Shown: one piece after another, positions 9,585-18,714 of the stretch
Position numbering within the stretch: position 1 is the stretch's first letter
Layout of the letters: each line of letters opens with the position of its first letter
Assembly: GCF_000689375.1 (NCBI RefSeq)
Contig: NZ_CBQZ010000003.1
Span: 1 to 64,000, forward strand
DNA: 64,000 nt
DNA from: Cardinium endosymbiont cBtQ1 of Bemisia tabaci
GTDB lineage: Bacteria > Bacteroidota > Bacteroidia > Cytophagales > Amoebophilaceae
Direction of reading: 5' to 3'
Position numbers and translations under genes: made by a program
Notes under the pieces: generated by a model
The model's input: the letters and a program-made list of their open reading frames with translations, nothing else
Database searches by the model: none
What the model was told of the DNA's origin: nothing

Positions 9585-9629
9585 TATATATACACTGGGT
9601 TACAATAAATCTAATCCAGAATTGACGTT
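9585..9629 (+). mobile_element. Solo IS982-family right end
   Basis: About 45 bp (with ggttacaataaatctaatcc) matches the transposase-stop end of the IS982 copies (3100-3146; reverse of 55465-55510). The terminal gtt (9627-9629) supplies two bases of the stop codon of the CofE-like gene on the minus strand. No other part of the element remains. Confidence 0.7.
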
Positions 9630-10371
9630 AAGATGGTTTTATCCACTTGACGCTTGTCAATAATGGTGCATACAAATCATCTGAGGGGTCTATAATAATC
9701 GATTGTAGTTCTTCTTGATTGGGTGGTCTACTCTGAAAAGTAATTTTTGGTACTTCTTGAATAATAGCCAATGGTGTTTGTTCATCGCCTTCCCCCATGA
9801 CTAGAACAGCACTTCCTGCCAAACCATCTAAAATATTAATCATACTGACGCGCAATAGATTATTAAATATATCAGGCTTCCCAATATAACTGTATAACGG
9901 TTCAAATCCACACCAAGCTAATGCTATCCCGACTACCCCTCTACGCAAAGGCGTAGTGTGACTATCTGTAATGAGTACGCCCATCTCTTGATTAGGATAC
10001 CGAGTGCGACAGTACTGCCAAATTTCAGTAGCTGTTTTTTGTGGGTCTTCAGGATATAAAATATAATACCCATTCCCATTCGATGCATCTATACCGGCTG
10101 TTGGAATAAGTATATGATTTTTAATGGTTAATACTACACCATACTTTTCTATATAATCACCTTCCAGATAGAAGTCGGATTCATGTTGGATAAAAGCCAG
10201 CTTATTAGAAATGATGCTTTGGTGAACTATTCTATTCTGACATAGACTGACAATTTTTGACGTAATTATAATGATACTTTGAGGCGCTATTTTAGGTAAA
10301 TACTGATCTAGTATAAGGTACAAAGACTCCCCAGGCTTAACTTTATGGGTTTTATAAGCAGTAACTTGCAT
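9628..10371 (-). CDS. CofE/FolC2-like gamma-glutamyl ligase family protein
   Basis: A 247-residue protein resembling the F420-0:gamma-glutamyl ligase family (CofE, PF01996): VKPGESLYLIL, ITSKIVSLCQ, EGDYIEKYGVVLTIK, IPTAGIDASNGNGYY, GVLITDSHTTPLRRGVVGIALAWCG. These organisms are not known to make F420. In Chlamydia a homologous protein (FolC2) acts as folylglutamate synthase, so a folate role is a reasonable inference. It is 8 bp behind ftsZ and probably cotranscribed with it. The stop TAA uses bases of a solo IS982 end, so the C-terminus (SVKWIKPS) may be truncated. Confidence 0.75.
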   Translation of the reverse strand: MQVTAYKTHKVKPGESLYLILDQYLPKIAPQSIIIITSKIVSLCQNRIVHQSIISNKLAFIQHESDFYLEGDYIEKYGVVLTIKNHILIPTAGIDASNGNGYYILYPEDPQKTATEIWQYCRTRYPNQEMGVLITDSHTTPLRRGVVGIALAWCGFEPLYSYIGKPDIFNNLLRVSMINILDGLAGSAVLVMGEGDEQTPLAIIQEVPKITFQSRPPNQEELQSIIIDPSDDLYAPLLTSVKWIKPS

Positions 10372-10379
10372 AACTATTA

Positions 10380-11819
10380 TTACTCATGAGGCACATGACC
10401 TCCTTTCAAATCAGTATGGTCTAATGTATCATCTAAGCGATAGCGGATCCATTCTGTGCTTGCATCTGCCGCATCAAGCACTATTTTTTTTCTTAAATAA
10501 GTAGGTATTGCCAACTCTTCTTTTAAATAACGATCATCCCAGCTTATCGGTGCAATACCCCGTTTGGACGTTACAGTGGGTACATGTCTATATGCACAGC
10601 TTTTTTCCAAGACTATTCCCTTAGGAGAACCAAAAGGTAGGGGTAACTGTATAGCAGATTCTTCTGCTGTTGCAGACTGCTTGGGACTTGCTTTAGCTGT
10701 TTTAAAAACAGGCCCCACTATTATCTTTTCTGTGGAGGCATCTAAGATTTCCGTATTGGATGCTGGATGGTGCAATACTTTAGGTTCCGTATAGTTCACC
10801 TCCTGTTTAGACGGAGCCAGTAGCTCTTGATTTGCATGGTCTGCTTCTCTATTAAATCCAGTAGCAATAACCGTAACCCTAATACTTTCTTCCATTTCCG
10901 AATCAGAACCATGACCAAAAATCATTTCAGCATCGTTGCCCGTCTGCTCCTGTATATAATTGGTAATAATGGTTAATTCATCCATTTGTAGCTCGGCTGT
11001 TTGTCCGGAAACAATGGATAATAGTATTTTTTTAGCACCCCGTATATCTGTATAGTCTAATAAAGGAGAAGCAAGCGCCGTTTCAGCAGCCTGTAATGCC
11101 CTGCCTTCACCTCTGGCTTCGCCAGAACCCATAACCGCTGCACCCGCATTTTTCATTACTGTCTTAACATCTTCAAAATCTACATTAACATAACCCGGTA
11201 CCGTAATAATCTCAGCAATGCTTTTAGCAGCAGTGGTCAACACATTATCCGCTTCTATAAAAGCTTCACTAATGGACAGTCCGCCTAATATGGTTTGAAT
11301 TTTATCATTTAAGATGATAAGAACCGTATCACAATGTTTCCGTAATTCATTAATGCCTTCTTGTGCTTGTGAATGCTTTTTTTTCCCCTCAAATGAAAAA
11401 GGTAGTGTCACGATACCAACTGTTAAGATACTTTGCTGACGGGCAATACTAGCAATAACAGGGGCCGCACCTGTACCGGTTCCACCCCCCATCCCAGCTG
11501 TAACAAAAAGCATTTTTGTATCATCATCCAATAATTCTCGAATGCTTTCTTTACTTTCTAATGCAGCATTACGTCCCACTTCTGGATTGGCCCCAGCCCC
11601 TAGTCCACTTGTAAGCGCTGCACCAATTTGTAGCTTAATGGGTATAGGACTATTTTGTAGCGCTTGGACATCTGTATTGCAAACAATAAAGGACACATCT
11701 CTAATACCACGCTTATACATGTTGTTCACTGCATTACTGCCACCACCACCTACTCCTATCACTTTGATAATAGATTTATGGTGGGTAGGTAAATCAAATT
11801 TATAGGTAATATCCTTCAT
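10380..11819 (-). CDS. ftsZ: Cell division GTPase FtsZ
   Basis: FtsZ polymerises into the cytokinetic ring. The 479-residue protein has the nucleotide-binding [16 protein letters not shown] near residue 23, the tubulin signature [15 protein letters not shown] near residues 109-123, and the T7-type segment [14 protein letters not shown] variable linker (about 320-430) is rich in Ala, Ser and Lys. A conserved-tail motif (IPTYLRKKI) near residue 440 is followed by about 33 extra residues. FtsA lies immediately upstream (66-bp gap), and the CofE-like gene follows, with no other division or cell-wall genes of the usual dcw cluster. Confidence 0.97.
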   Translation of the reverse strand: MKDITYKFDLPTHHKSIIKVIGVGGGGSNAVNNMYKRGIRDVSFIVCNTDVQALQNSPIPIKLQIGAALTSGLGAGANPEVGRNAALESKESIRELLDDDTKMLFVTAGMGGGTGTGAAPVIASIARQQSILTVGIVTLPFSFEGKKKHSQAQEGINELRKHCDTVLIILNDKIQTILGGLSISEAFIEADNVLTTAAKSIAEIITVPGYVNVDFEDVKTVMKNAGAAVMGSGEARGEGRALQAAETALASPLLDYTDIRGAKKILLSIVSGQTAELQMDELTIITNYIQEQTGNDAEMIFGHGSDSEMEESIRVTVIATGFNREADHANQELLAPSKQEVNYTEPKVLHHPASNTEILDASTEKIIVGPVFKTAKASPKQSATAEESAIQLPLPFGSPKGIVLEKSCAYRHVPTVTSKRGIAPISWDDRYLKEELAIPTYLRKKIVLDAADASTEWIRYRLDDTLDHTDLKGGHVPHE

Positions 11820-11885
11820 AATTCACATAATAAGGTGCTTTAATTCCAACAAGCTATATAAGGCAGTATGATATTGTTTTGTCGA

Positions 11886-13190
11886 TTAGTTTTCATCGTA
11901 ATCGTCTACTAAAAAAGCTTTTGTTTTGGTAAGAATGCGTGCAAAAGAAAAGTTGCTTTTTTTTGCTTTTTTAACGTTTTTTTTCGTAGAATTTAAGTCG
12001 GCAGACTTTGCTGCTCTATAGTAGGCTTCTCTATAATCTAATGCTTTAAATCCAGCTAGTGTTAATCCAATAGCAGTGGCGTAACTAGGGTCCCGTAATT
12101 GTTTGCTACTGCCCTCTTCTAAATACTCATCTGGAAAGCCCAACCGTGTATCTAATCCAGTTACCTGCTGAAGTATGGCTGGTATAGCTGGTAAGTTGGC
12201 ACTTCCACCTGTTACAACGATACCAGCTACTAACTTATCGTAAAAACCAGAATGCAGGATTTCTTCATGGATAAATGTCCCTATTTCGTCTACACGTGCC
12301 TCTATGATTTTAACCAAATTAGTAGTAATAATCTCTTTGGGTCTACGATTGCGCAATCCTGGAATCGCTACTACTGATTGGGTAGTTAAGGTATTGGATC
12401 CAATGCTACCAAATTTTACCTTTAGTAACTCTGCTTGCCGTTCCGTAACCATACAACTTTGTTTTATATCTGAAGTAATCAGATGTCCTCCTAATGGAAT
12501 GGTAGCGGTATACCGAATGATGGCATCAAAAAAGATTACTATTTTAATCATACTGCTTCCGAAATCAATCAAACAAACTCCTGCTTCTTTCTCTTCATCA
12601 CTCAATATAGCCAAACTAGCCGCTAGGGCAGAAGCCATGACTATTTCTGCTTCTACACCCGCTTTTTTAATACATTTATGTATGTTTTGAATGGCGTGGG
12701 TCTTAGCTGTAATGATATGGAAATTTGCCTCTAATTTTACCCCTGACATACCTACTGGATCTTGGGTTATAATTTCATAGTCTATGGTATACTCTTGCGG
12801 CATAGCATGTACAATTTCTGTACCTAAGGGGGGGACAATACGGTACATATCATTGGTAAGTTTTTTGATGTCCTCTACCGTAATTTCTTCCTCTATGGTA
12901 TCTCTTGTAATGCTACCATGGTGGCAAGATCCTGTTACATGTTTCCCAGAAATATTTACATGTACGATATTAATATTTATACCAGAGTCCTCTTCTGCAG
13001 CTTCTAGGGCTTGCTTGACCGCAATAGCTGCCTTATCAATGTTCACAATCATACCGCGCACAATGCCATCTGCAGCAGCACTTCCTATACCTAATACCTC
13101 AAGTTTATTAGGATCATATTGGCTTTGTGTTCCTATAACTACACAAACTTTACTAGTACCTATGTCAAGACTAGCGATAATTTCTGACAT
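11886..13190 (-). CDS. ftsA: Cell division protein FtsA
   Basis: FtsA is an actin-like ATPase that tethers FtsZ to the membrane. The 434-residue protein starts MSEIIASLDIGTSKVCVVIG (phosphate-1 loop). It contains AVKQALEAAEED and NINIVHVNISGKHV of the 1C domain, GVCLIDFGSSMIKI (phosphate-2), and GIVVTGGSANLPAI (adenosine motif). The C-terminus has a basic linker and ends FARILTKTKAFLVDD, which could serve as membrane-binding tail. It is the first gene of the ftsA-ftsZ-cofE-like unit. Confidence 0.96.
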   Translation of the reverse strand: MSEIIASLDIGTSKVCVVIGTQSQYDPNKLEVLGIGSAAADGIVRGMIVNIDKAAIAVKQALEAAEEDSGININIVHVNISGKHVTGSCHHGSITRDTIEEEITVEDIKKLTNDMYRIVPPLGTEIVHAMPQEYTIDYEIITQDPVGMSGVKLEANFHIITAKTHAIQNIHKCIKKAGVEAEIVMASALAASLAILSDEEKEAGVCLIDFGSSMIKIVIFFDAIIRYTATIPLGGHLITSDIKQSCMVTERQAELLKVKFGSIGSNTLTTQSVVAIPGLRNRRPKEIITTNLVKIIEARVDEIGTFIHEEILHSGFYDKLVAGIVVTGGSANLPAIPAILQQVTGLDTRLGFPDEYLEEGSSKQLRDPSYATAIGLTLAGFKALDYREAYYRAAKSADLNSTKKNVKKAKKSNFSFARILTKTKAFLVDDYDEN

Positions 13191-13653
13191 AACTAAAAGG
13201 ATATATGGCGATAATGCTACTTAAAAAGAGTATGCCTAGCAGTGTAACGGTTTATCTGAATCTACCCGATGCTGCTCGATGATTACATGGCTTGCATAAA
13301 CTACAACAATTTATTAAAATTTATTTAAAAATAAGTTAAGGATATAATATCTGTGCTTACAGGCCTACTCTAGATTGCAAGGACCTTGTACATTACAGAT
13401 CTGCCATCTCAATACATGCTCAATAACGCAGTGGACTGGGTATAGTTGCCTTATTTTGTAAAAATCTATGAAAAAATAGCTAAGACAATTCAATAGAATC
13501 TTATTTATTCTATATAATGAATTGATTATAAATATATTTAGTATTTTTTTCTTATATTTCATGCTTTCCACTTAGTGGTTTATCTTTTTAGCAGATCTAA
13601 GATCTGGTAAAGAAAATGCATATCGATTAACTATAATACTAAACATTAATTTC
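13191..13653. other. Divergent intergenic region between ftsA and the ankyrin gene
   Basis: About 460 bp with no convincing gene; a 68-codon frame on the minus strand (13365-13571) has no recognisable features. The region must hold the divergent promoters of ftsA and the ankyrin lipoprotein. No clear operator or hairpin was found. Confidence 0.5.
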
Positions 13654-14583
13654 ATGAAAAGAATAAACTATTGTATATGCCTATACATTGGCCTATTAAG
13701 CTTAAACGGTTTTTCATCTTGTGTAACCAGAAAGCAAGAAATGGTTAGAGATATTAGAGAGCGAGGTTATACTTTAGGTAATCTAAAAAGAAGCTACAAT
13801 AGAAATCCTAAAAAATTTATTGCTGGAGCAGTTGTCGGTACAACTGTAATTTTGGGAGCTAGTACAATGGCCATATCTAATCTTTTAGATAGTTCATCCG
13901 TAGCCAATACAAATGGGTTAAATAATAGCATTGGTATGGTAACAGCATTAAGTCCACTTAATGCATCAAATACACAATTTTCTAATGCAATTGATTACAA
14001 TACTAAAAGTTTTATAGGATCAACACGTGCCTACAGTGGATACCCCACGTCAAGTACACCATTGCTCCGTCAAGATTTGTCTGATGCAATTTTAAATTCG
14101 GATATAGAACTTGTAAAATACTTATTAAAAAATGGTGCAAACATTAATCAAAGAAATGACTATGGCGATACCCCACTTTATAGTGCAGGAAGAGAAGGTA
14201 ATATAGAAATGGTTAAGGTATTACTAAAAGATGAAAATATTGATGTTAATGCAACACATGGAGATAAATATACCGTACTCCATTTGGGAGCATTCAAAAA
14301 CGACTCAGAATTAGTCAAATTGTTATTGACAGATAAAAGGATTAAGGTCAATGAAAAAGATGTATATGGATATACCCCACTGCATACGGCAATAAATGAA
14401 AAGAATCTATTAGCAGTTGACGCCCTCCTAAAGTCTAAAGATATAGATATCTATGCAATAACTAATTTTAATGAAACGGTTCTTGATATAGCTACAAGAA
14501 AAAAATGTTTGGAATGCATTAAGGCTATAGAAAAAGGTATACAATATTTTGCCTCTTATGAGGCCACTCCAAAGTCAGTTTGA
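13654..14583 (+). CDS. Ankyrin-repeat lipoprotein (paralogue of the gene at 23405)
   Basis: A 309-residue protein with a lipoprotein signal peptide (hydrophobic LYIGLLSLNGFSSC; cysteine at about residue 23). Then comes the family motif TLGNLKRSYNRNPKK and a second hydrophobic segment (FIAGAVVGTTVILGASTMAI). About four ankyrin repeats fill residues 145-300 (DLSDAILNSDIELVKYLLKN, GDTPLYSAGREGNIEMVKVL, GYTPLHTAINEKNLLAVDAL). Ankyrin repeats bind proteins, and in intracellular symbionts such proteins are candidate host-interaction factors. The same N-terminal module recurs at 23405 and 63973. Confidence 0.85.
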   Translation: MKRINYCICLYIGLLSLNGFSSCVTRKQEMVRDIRERGYTLGNLKRSYNRNPKKFIAGAVVGTTVILGASTMAISNLLDSSSVANTNGLNNSIGMVTALSPLNASNTQFSNAIDYNTKSFIGSTRAYSGYPTSSTPLLRQDLSDAILNSDIELVKYLLKNGANINQRNDYGDTPLYSAGREGNIEMVKVLLKDENIDVNATHGDKYTVLHLGAFKNDSELVKLLLTDKRIKVNEKDVYGYTPLHTAINEKNLLAVDALLKSKDIDIYAITNFNETVLDIATRKKCLECIKAIEKGIQYFASYEATPKSV

Positions 14584-14708
14584 TTTTGACCAAAATAAAA
14601 TGTATAAGTTAATATTTAATCTTACAGACAGGACGAGCAGAGGGTACTAGGAAAAATCGTTTGAAAATGTACGCTACAGCGCTTACTAAGTAATGGAGCA
14701 TCCTTGTC

Positions 14709-14762
14709 GGTTCTGTCGCGTTAAAGAAATCTTTAGATAGATGTGACAAACGCGACAGAATT
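14709..14762. repeat. Short palindromic element with IS6-like ends
   Basis: Arms ttctgtcgcgtt (14711-14722) and aacgcgacagaa (14749-14760) are a perfect 12-bp inverted repeat. The outer sequence ggttctgtcgc equals the IS6-like end at 23042 (minus strand). It lies between convergent genes, so it may be an internally deleted IS relic and/or work as a bidirectional terminator. No T-run is present. Confidence 0.55.
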
Positions 14763-14776
14763 CATCCGCTGTTGCG

Positions 14777-16276
14777 CTATTTACTTACTTGTACATTCCT
14801 GGTAGGAAGCATTTCCGCTTCATAGTTTTCTTCAGCTCTTACTTTTAATTTTCCTAAAGCTCTGATCGCTACCAACCAAACTATAATCACCATTATAATG
14901 ATCAGTACAATGGGGGTACGAATACTGGCAATATCTCCACCGCCAAATAATGTAGACATACTGGTAACCAGTACAGATGCTAAGCTCTTTCCCAAACGGG
15001 CGCCTACACCATCTACCGCTGCTTTACCACGTACTTTAGTTTCTTCATCTAATGGAATATAGACCGCTTCTTTAGTAGGATCAAAAAGAACATACTTTAC
15101 TGATTTAATCAAAGCCACATTGTAAAGCCCTACTTGAACAGACAGATATAAGGCATTGAGATGAAAGCTTTTTAAGAAATCATCTAAAACAGTACCAAAG
15201 CGCAAGAAGGTAAAAAATAAAACCATCATCACCAGTGCAGTTACTGGCGTAACAGATGCAGCAAAACGCCATCCTCTTTTTAGTGTAGGTTTGGCAAAGA
15301 ACAAACTTACTAAAATAGAAATTATACCTACTGCAATTTGTTGGTTAGAATATATACCTGCATACAGGGCATTATCTCCTGTGATTTTTACCAATTCCTG
15401 AATTTGCGCTTTTTCTACAGCCTCAAAAAGGGCAATCACTAATCCATAACTGATTACCAATATGGAAAGCAACATCAGGTACTTAGACCGTGCTAGAAAC
15501 TTCATAGAGTCTACAAAAGACATTTTTACCTTTACATTTTTAGGTTTTTCTTCTATCTGATAGTAGGCTGGATGTACTTTTATATCTGCAGTAAAATAGT
15601 TGTATATGATCAGAATCAAAACAATAGCTATAATGACAAATTGTAAGCTTTGATCGAAATTGGTACGAACATTATCCAATTTAAGAATCAGTCCAGCCAA
15701 GATGCTACCAACGGTACCAAAAGTGCCTAAAAAGCTATAAAACCGTTTAGCTTGCTTTATAGTAGTAATCTCATTTATAAAAGTCCAAAATGATACACTT
15801 AATGCAAAAGTTCCCCAAGCCTCTGCATGAATATAGAACAAAGAAATGGGCCAATGGCAAATAGCCTCCCATAGTCCTATAAAGCTGGGAAATTTTGCTT
15901 CAAGGATTTTAGAAAGATTACTTAATTGTAATATTTGTTTGTGCGGAAGTAAAAACAATAATGAAAAGGTAAAAAAAGTAAGAAAGTAAATCATGACTGC
16001 ATTGAACCTACCATCTCTTCCTGTGGAGCGGCTAACTTTTCCATAAAGAATGGTAAAAAAAATCATACTAGGTGTAGTGGCTACTGCTTTTAACCAGCAG
16101 ATGGTGGTAGCATTCGTTTCCTTGAGCATATTCATATCTTTAAGGGAACGTGTAAGGGCATAACAGAAAGATATAAGCATAAATATAAAGACCATTGGTA
16201 AAAATTTACGCAGTTCACTTTCGTGAATGGAAAATATCATTCCACGTATGGTACTATTCTTTTTTTGTGTTTGCAT
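14777..16276 (-). CDS. tlc1: ATP/ADP (nucleotide) translocase, TLC/NTT family, copy 1
   Basis: NTT carriers in obligate intracellular bacteria exchange host ATP for bacterial ADP, or import other nucleotides, across the inner membrane. The 499-residue protein has about 12 hydrophobic segments and the family signatures ELRKFLPMVFIFMLISFCY, TRSLKDMNML, AEAWGTFALSVSFWTFINE and VDGVGARLGKSLASVL (near residue 430). It is closely similar along its length to the copy at 17108. Substrate specificity cannot be read from sequence. It is the downstream half of a duplicated [translocase + peroxiredoxin] unit. Confidence 0.95.
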   Translation of the reverse strand: MQTQKKNSTIRGMIFSIHESELRKFLPMVFIFMLISFCYALTRSLKDMNMLKETNATTICWLKAVATTPSMIFFTILYGKVSRSTGRDGRFNAVMIYFLTFFTFSLLFLLPHKQILQLSNLSKILEAKFPSFIGLWEAICHWPISLFYIHAEAWGTFALSVSFWTFINEITTIKQAKRFYSFLGTFGTVGSILAGLILKLDNVRTNFDQSLQFVIIAIVLILIIYNYFTADIKVHPAYYQIEEKPKNVKVKMSFVDSMKFLARSKYLMLLSILVISYGLVIALFEAVEKAQIQELVKITGDNALYAGIYSNQQIAVGIISILVSLFFAKPTLKRGWRFAASVTPVTALVMMVLFFTFLRFGTVLDDFLKSFHLNALYLSVQVGLYNVALIKSVKYVLFDPTKEAVYIPLDEETKVRGKAAVDGVGARLGKSLASVLVTSMSTLFGGGDIASIRTPIVLIIIMVIIVWLVAIRALGKLKVRAEENYEAEMLPTRNVQVSK

Positions 16277-16365
16277 TTTGTTTTTAATTTAGTTAATACA
16301 TAAGGTATCCAATACAATTAACGTTTGTATCCATACGACATTTTATGGTATTTTAGAAATAGGAA

Positions 16366-16767
16366 TTATATAGCTTGCATATATTTAGGGTTAAATAATT
16401 GGATACGTGCCCAATCCCATACTGGCATAGGGATGTGTATAACAGCGTCCCTATGGACCTCATAGTTGGCAGCAATGGTCTTCCTGGTATCCTCTATTAA
16501 TGGGTCTTTACGCTGGTAATACTTTTTTTTGCTTTTGATATATGCAACCAAGCAGCATGGATTGCTTATGGGTCGATAGCGCAAACCCATGAGCGCTACA
16601 TTGGGTTTTATGGATGGAGGTAAATATTGCTGAAAGGACAATAATTTAGTAGGCCAAGCGAAAGTCAGATCCTTTAAGGATCTCAGTAAAAAGTCAGCTG
16701 TGGCGGGCCCATTACCTGAAATAGCGGGCTCTTTAAAAATAGGTACTTTTTTCCCTAAAAAATGCAC
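16366..16767 (-). pseudogene. Decayed 2-Cys peroxiredoxin (duplicate of 18715-19353)
   Basis: The frame starts MHFLGKKVPIFKEPAI, close to MHLLGKKAPAFKASAV of the intact copy, and keeps PTKLLSFQQYLPPSI and TRKTIAANYEV. The peroxidatic cysteine motif FVCPTE has become FAWPTK, the central part is shortened, and the resolving-cysteine region (GEVCPAN) is gone. A trace of the C-terminal coding sequence appears in another frame (taaccctaaatat near 16379-16391). A functional enzyme is not expected. Confidence 0.85.
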
Positions 16768-17107
16768 GGTATGTAGTAAAAATTAAAAAATAGAACTAAC
16801 TTTTTGCTGCTTTTACCTTTTTAGACTTAAAGGAAGAATCATGTAAACAAAAAAAGTACAATAAAAATAGGATCATCTAATTTTTTAAGATTTTTGCGGC
16901 GCTATATAACTTGTATGTAAGCTGTATCAGTGCCACAAACTGTAACGAAACCTCTGTATACACCAATGTTTTTAAATTAGAGTTATAGTAAAAACAAAAT
17001 CAAGCAAAAAGTATAAAATAATTTTTGCCCCAAAATGTATAAGAAGAAAGACTGGCATTTGACTTAAATACCAGCCTTTCATAACCCTTCATTAGGGACT
17101 TATTCAT
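16768..17107. other. Intergenic region between the duplicated units
   Basis: 340 bp of AT-rich DNA. The only structure seen is the hairpin at 17048-17078 that ends the upstream translocase transcript; it presumably also contains the old promoter of the decayed peroxiredoxin. Confidence 0.5.
17048..17078 (-). terminator. Rho-independent-like terminator of translocase copy 2
   Basis: On the minus-strand RNA the arms aaggctggtattt and aaatgccagtctt form a continuous 13-bp stem with two G-U pairs and a 5-nt loop, followed by a pyrimidine-rich tcttctta. On the plus strand the same positions would be A-C mismatches, so the orientation favours the minus-strand gene ending at 17108. Confidence 0.75.
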
Positions 17108-18607
17108 TTAATCGGTTACCACTACTTTATTAGCTTCTGCTAGTTCTTCTTTATATTTTTCTTCAGCTGCTGCTTTTAACTTTCCTAAAGTACGAACAGC
17201 TAGCAACCAAAGTATAATCACAGCTATGATAATCAGCACAATGGGCGTACGAATATCCTCAATCCCTCCCCCACCAAATAATGTAGACATAGCGGTAATC
17301 AATACAGATGCCAAACTTTTGCCCAAACGAGCACCTACACCATCTACAGCTGCTTTGCCACGCACCTTGGTTTCTTCATCTAGTGGAATATAGACTGCTT
17401 CTTTAGTTGGATCAAAAAGAACATATTTAACAGACTTAATCAAAACAATATTATAAATGCCTATCTGAACAGACATATACAAAGCGGTTACATGTATACT
17501 TTTCAAAAATTCATCTAAAGCACTACCAAAACGAAGAAAGGCAAAAAATAAAAGTGTCATCACCAATGCAGTAATTGGTGTAACAGATGCGGCAAACCTC
17601 CATCCTTTTTTTAGTATAGGTGTAGCAAGAAAAAGTGCTACTACAATTGCAATAATACCTACTGCAGTTTGCTGTTGCGCATATATTTCTGCATAAATGG
17701 TCTTGTCACCAGTTATTTGTACATATTTTTGAATTTGGGCTTTTTGTACCGCTTCAAAAAGCGCAATCATTAACCCGTAACCGATTACCAATATCGAAAT
17801 CAGTGTCAAATACCTAGACTTCGCCAAGAACCTTATAGACTCCATAAAGGACATTTTTACCTTTATTTTTTTAGGTTTTTTTTCAATTTGGTAATAGGCT
17901 GGATTAGCTTTTATATCTGAAGTAAAATAGTTGTATACGATCAAAATCAAAACAATAGCTATAATTACAAATTGTAAACTGTGATCGAAATTGGTACGAA
18001 CACTATCTAGTTTAAGAATGGATCCAGCTAGGATACTACCAATAGCACCAGATATACATAAGAAACTATAAAAACGTTTAGCTTGATTTACACCAGTAAT
18101 CTCATTTACAAAAGTCCAAAATACTACACTTAGTGCAAAAGTTCCCCAAGCCTCAGCATGAATGTAAAACAAAGAAATGGGCCAATGACAAATGGCTCCC
18201 CATAACCCTATAAAGTTTGGCCATTTTGCTTCCATCATTTTAGAGAAAGTATTGAGTTGCAAAGTCTCTTTTTGTGGGAGTAAAAAAAGCAGTGAAAGGG
18301 TAAAAAAAGTAAAAAAATAGATCATCACTGCATTAAACCTACCATCCCTTCCTGTAGAACGGCTAACTTTTCCATAAAGAATAGTAAAAAAAATCATACT
18401 AGGGGTAATGGCTACTGCTTTTAGCCAGTAAATAGCGGTAGTATCGGTTTCGTTCATCATATTCATATCCTTAAGGGAGCGGGTAACCGAATAACAAAAA
18501 GATATAAGAATAAACATAAAAGCCATTGGCAAAAATTTACGTAGCTCACTTTTATGAATGGGAAACATAGTCCCACGTATATTACCAAATTCTTTTTTTG
18601 TGATCAT
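17108..18607 (-). CDS. tlc2: ATP/ADP (nucleotide) translocase, TLC/NTT family, copy 2
   Basis: Also 499 residues and nearly co-linear with copy 1 (shared TRSLKDMNM, GKVSRSTGRDGRFNAVMIYF, EAVYIPLDEETKVRGKAAVD). The protein should span the inner membrane about 12 times and exchange or import nucleotides from the host cytosol. Differences cluster in the N-terminal 20 residues, the segments around residues 290-330, and the C-terminus (KYKEELAEANKVVVTD). The 5' leader (gtttttaatttagtta) is shared with copy 1, so the promoter region was duplicated as well. The copies may have diverged in substrate, as in other NTT families (inference). Confidence 0.95.
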   Translation of the reverse strand: MITKKEFGNIRGTMFPIHKSELRKFLPMAFMFILISFCYSVTRSLKDMNMMNETDTTAIYWLKAVAITPSMIFFTILYGKVSRSTGRDGRFNAVMIYFFTFFTLSLLFLLPQKETLQLNTFSKMMEAKWPNFIGLWGAICHWPISLFYIHAEAWGTFALSVVFWTFVNEITGVNQAKRFYSFLCISGAIGSILAGSILKLDSVRTNFDHSLQFVIIAIVLILIVYNYFTSDIKANPAYYQIEKKPKKIKVKMSFMESIRFLAKSRYLTLISILVIGYGLMIALFEAVQKAQIQKYVQITGDKTIYAEIYAQQQTAVGIIAIVVALFLATPILKKGWRFAASVTPITALVMTLLFFAFLRFGSALDEFLKSIHVTALYMSVQIGIYNIVLIKSVKYVLFDPTKEAVYIPLDEETKVRGKAAVDGVGARLGKSLASVLITAMSTLFGGGGIEDIRTPIVLIIIAVIILWLLAVRTLGKLKAAAEEKYKEELAEANKVVVTD

Positions 18608-18714
18608 TGTGTTTTTAATTTAGTTAAAATATAAAGTATACAGAAAACTACTTAGTGCATTAGATACTTTATGCTGCTTTAAAATGGTTTTAGAAAATAT
18701 GTATCATGCTGTTT

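Noticed and set aside
13365-13571. 68-codon minus-strand frame between ftsA and the ankyrin gene
   Set aside because: Lys/Ile/Asn/Tyr-rich chance translation of AT-rich DNA; no domain or leader.
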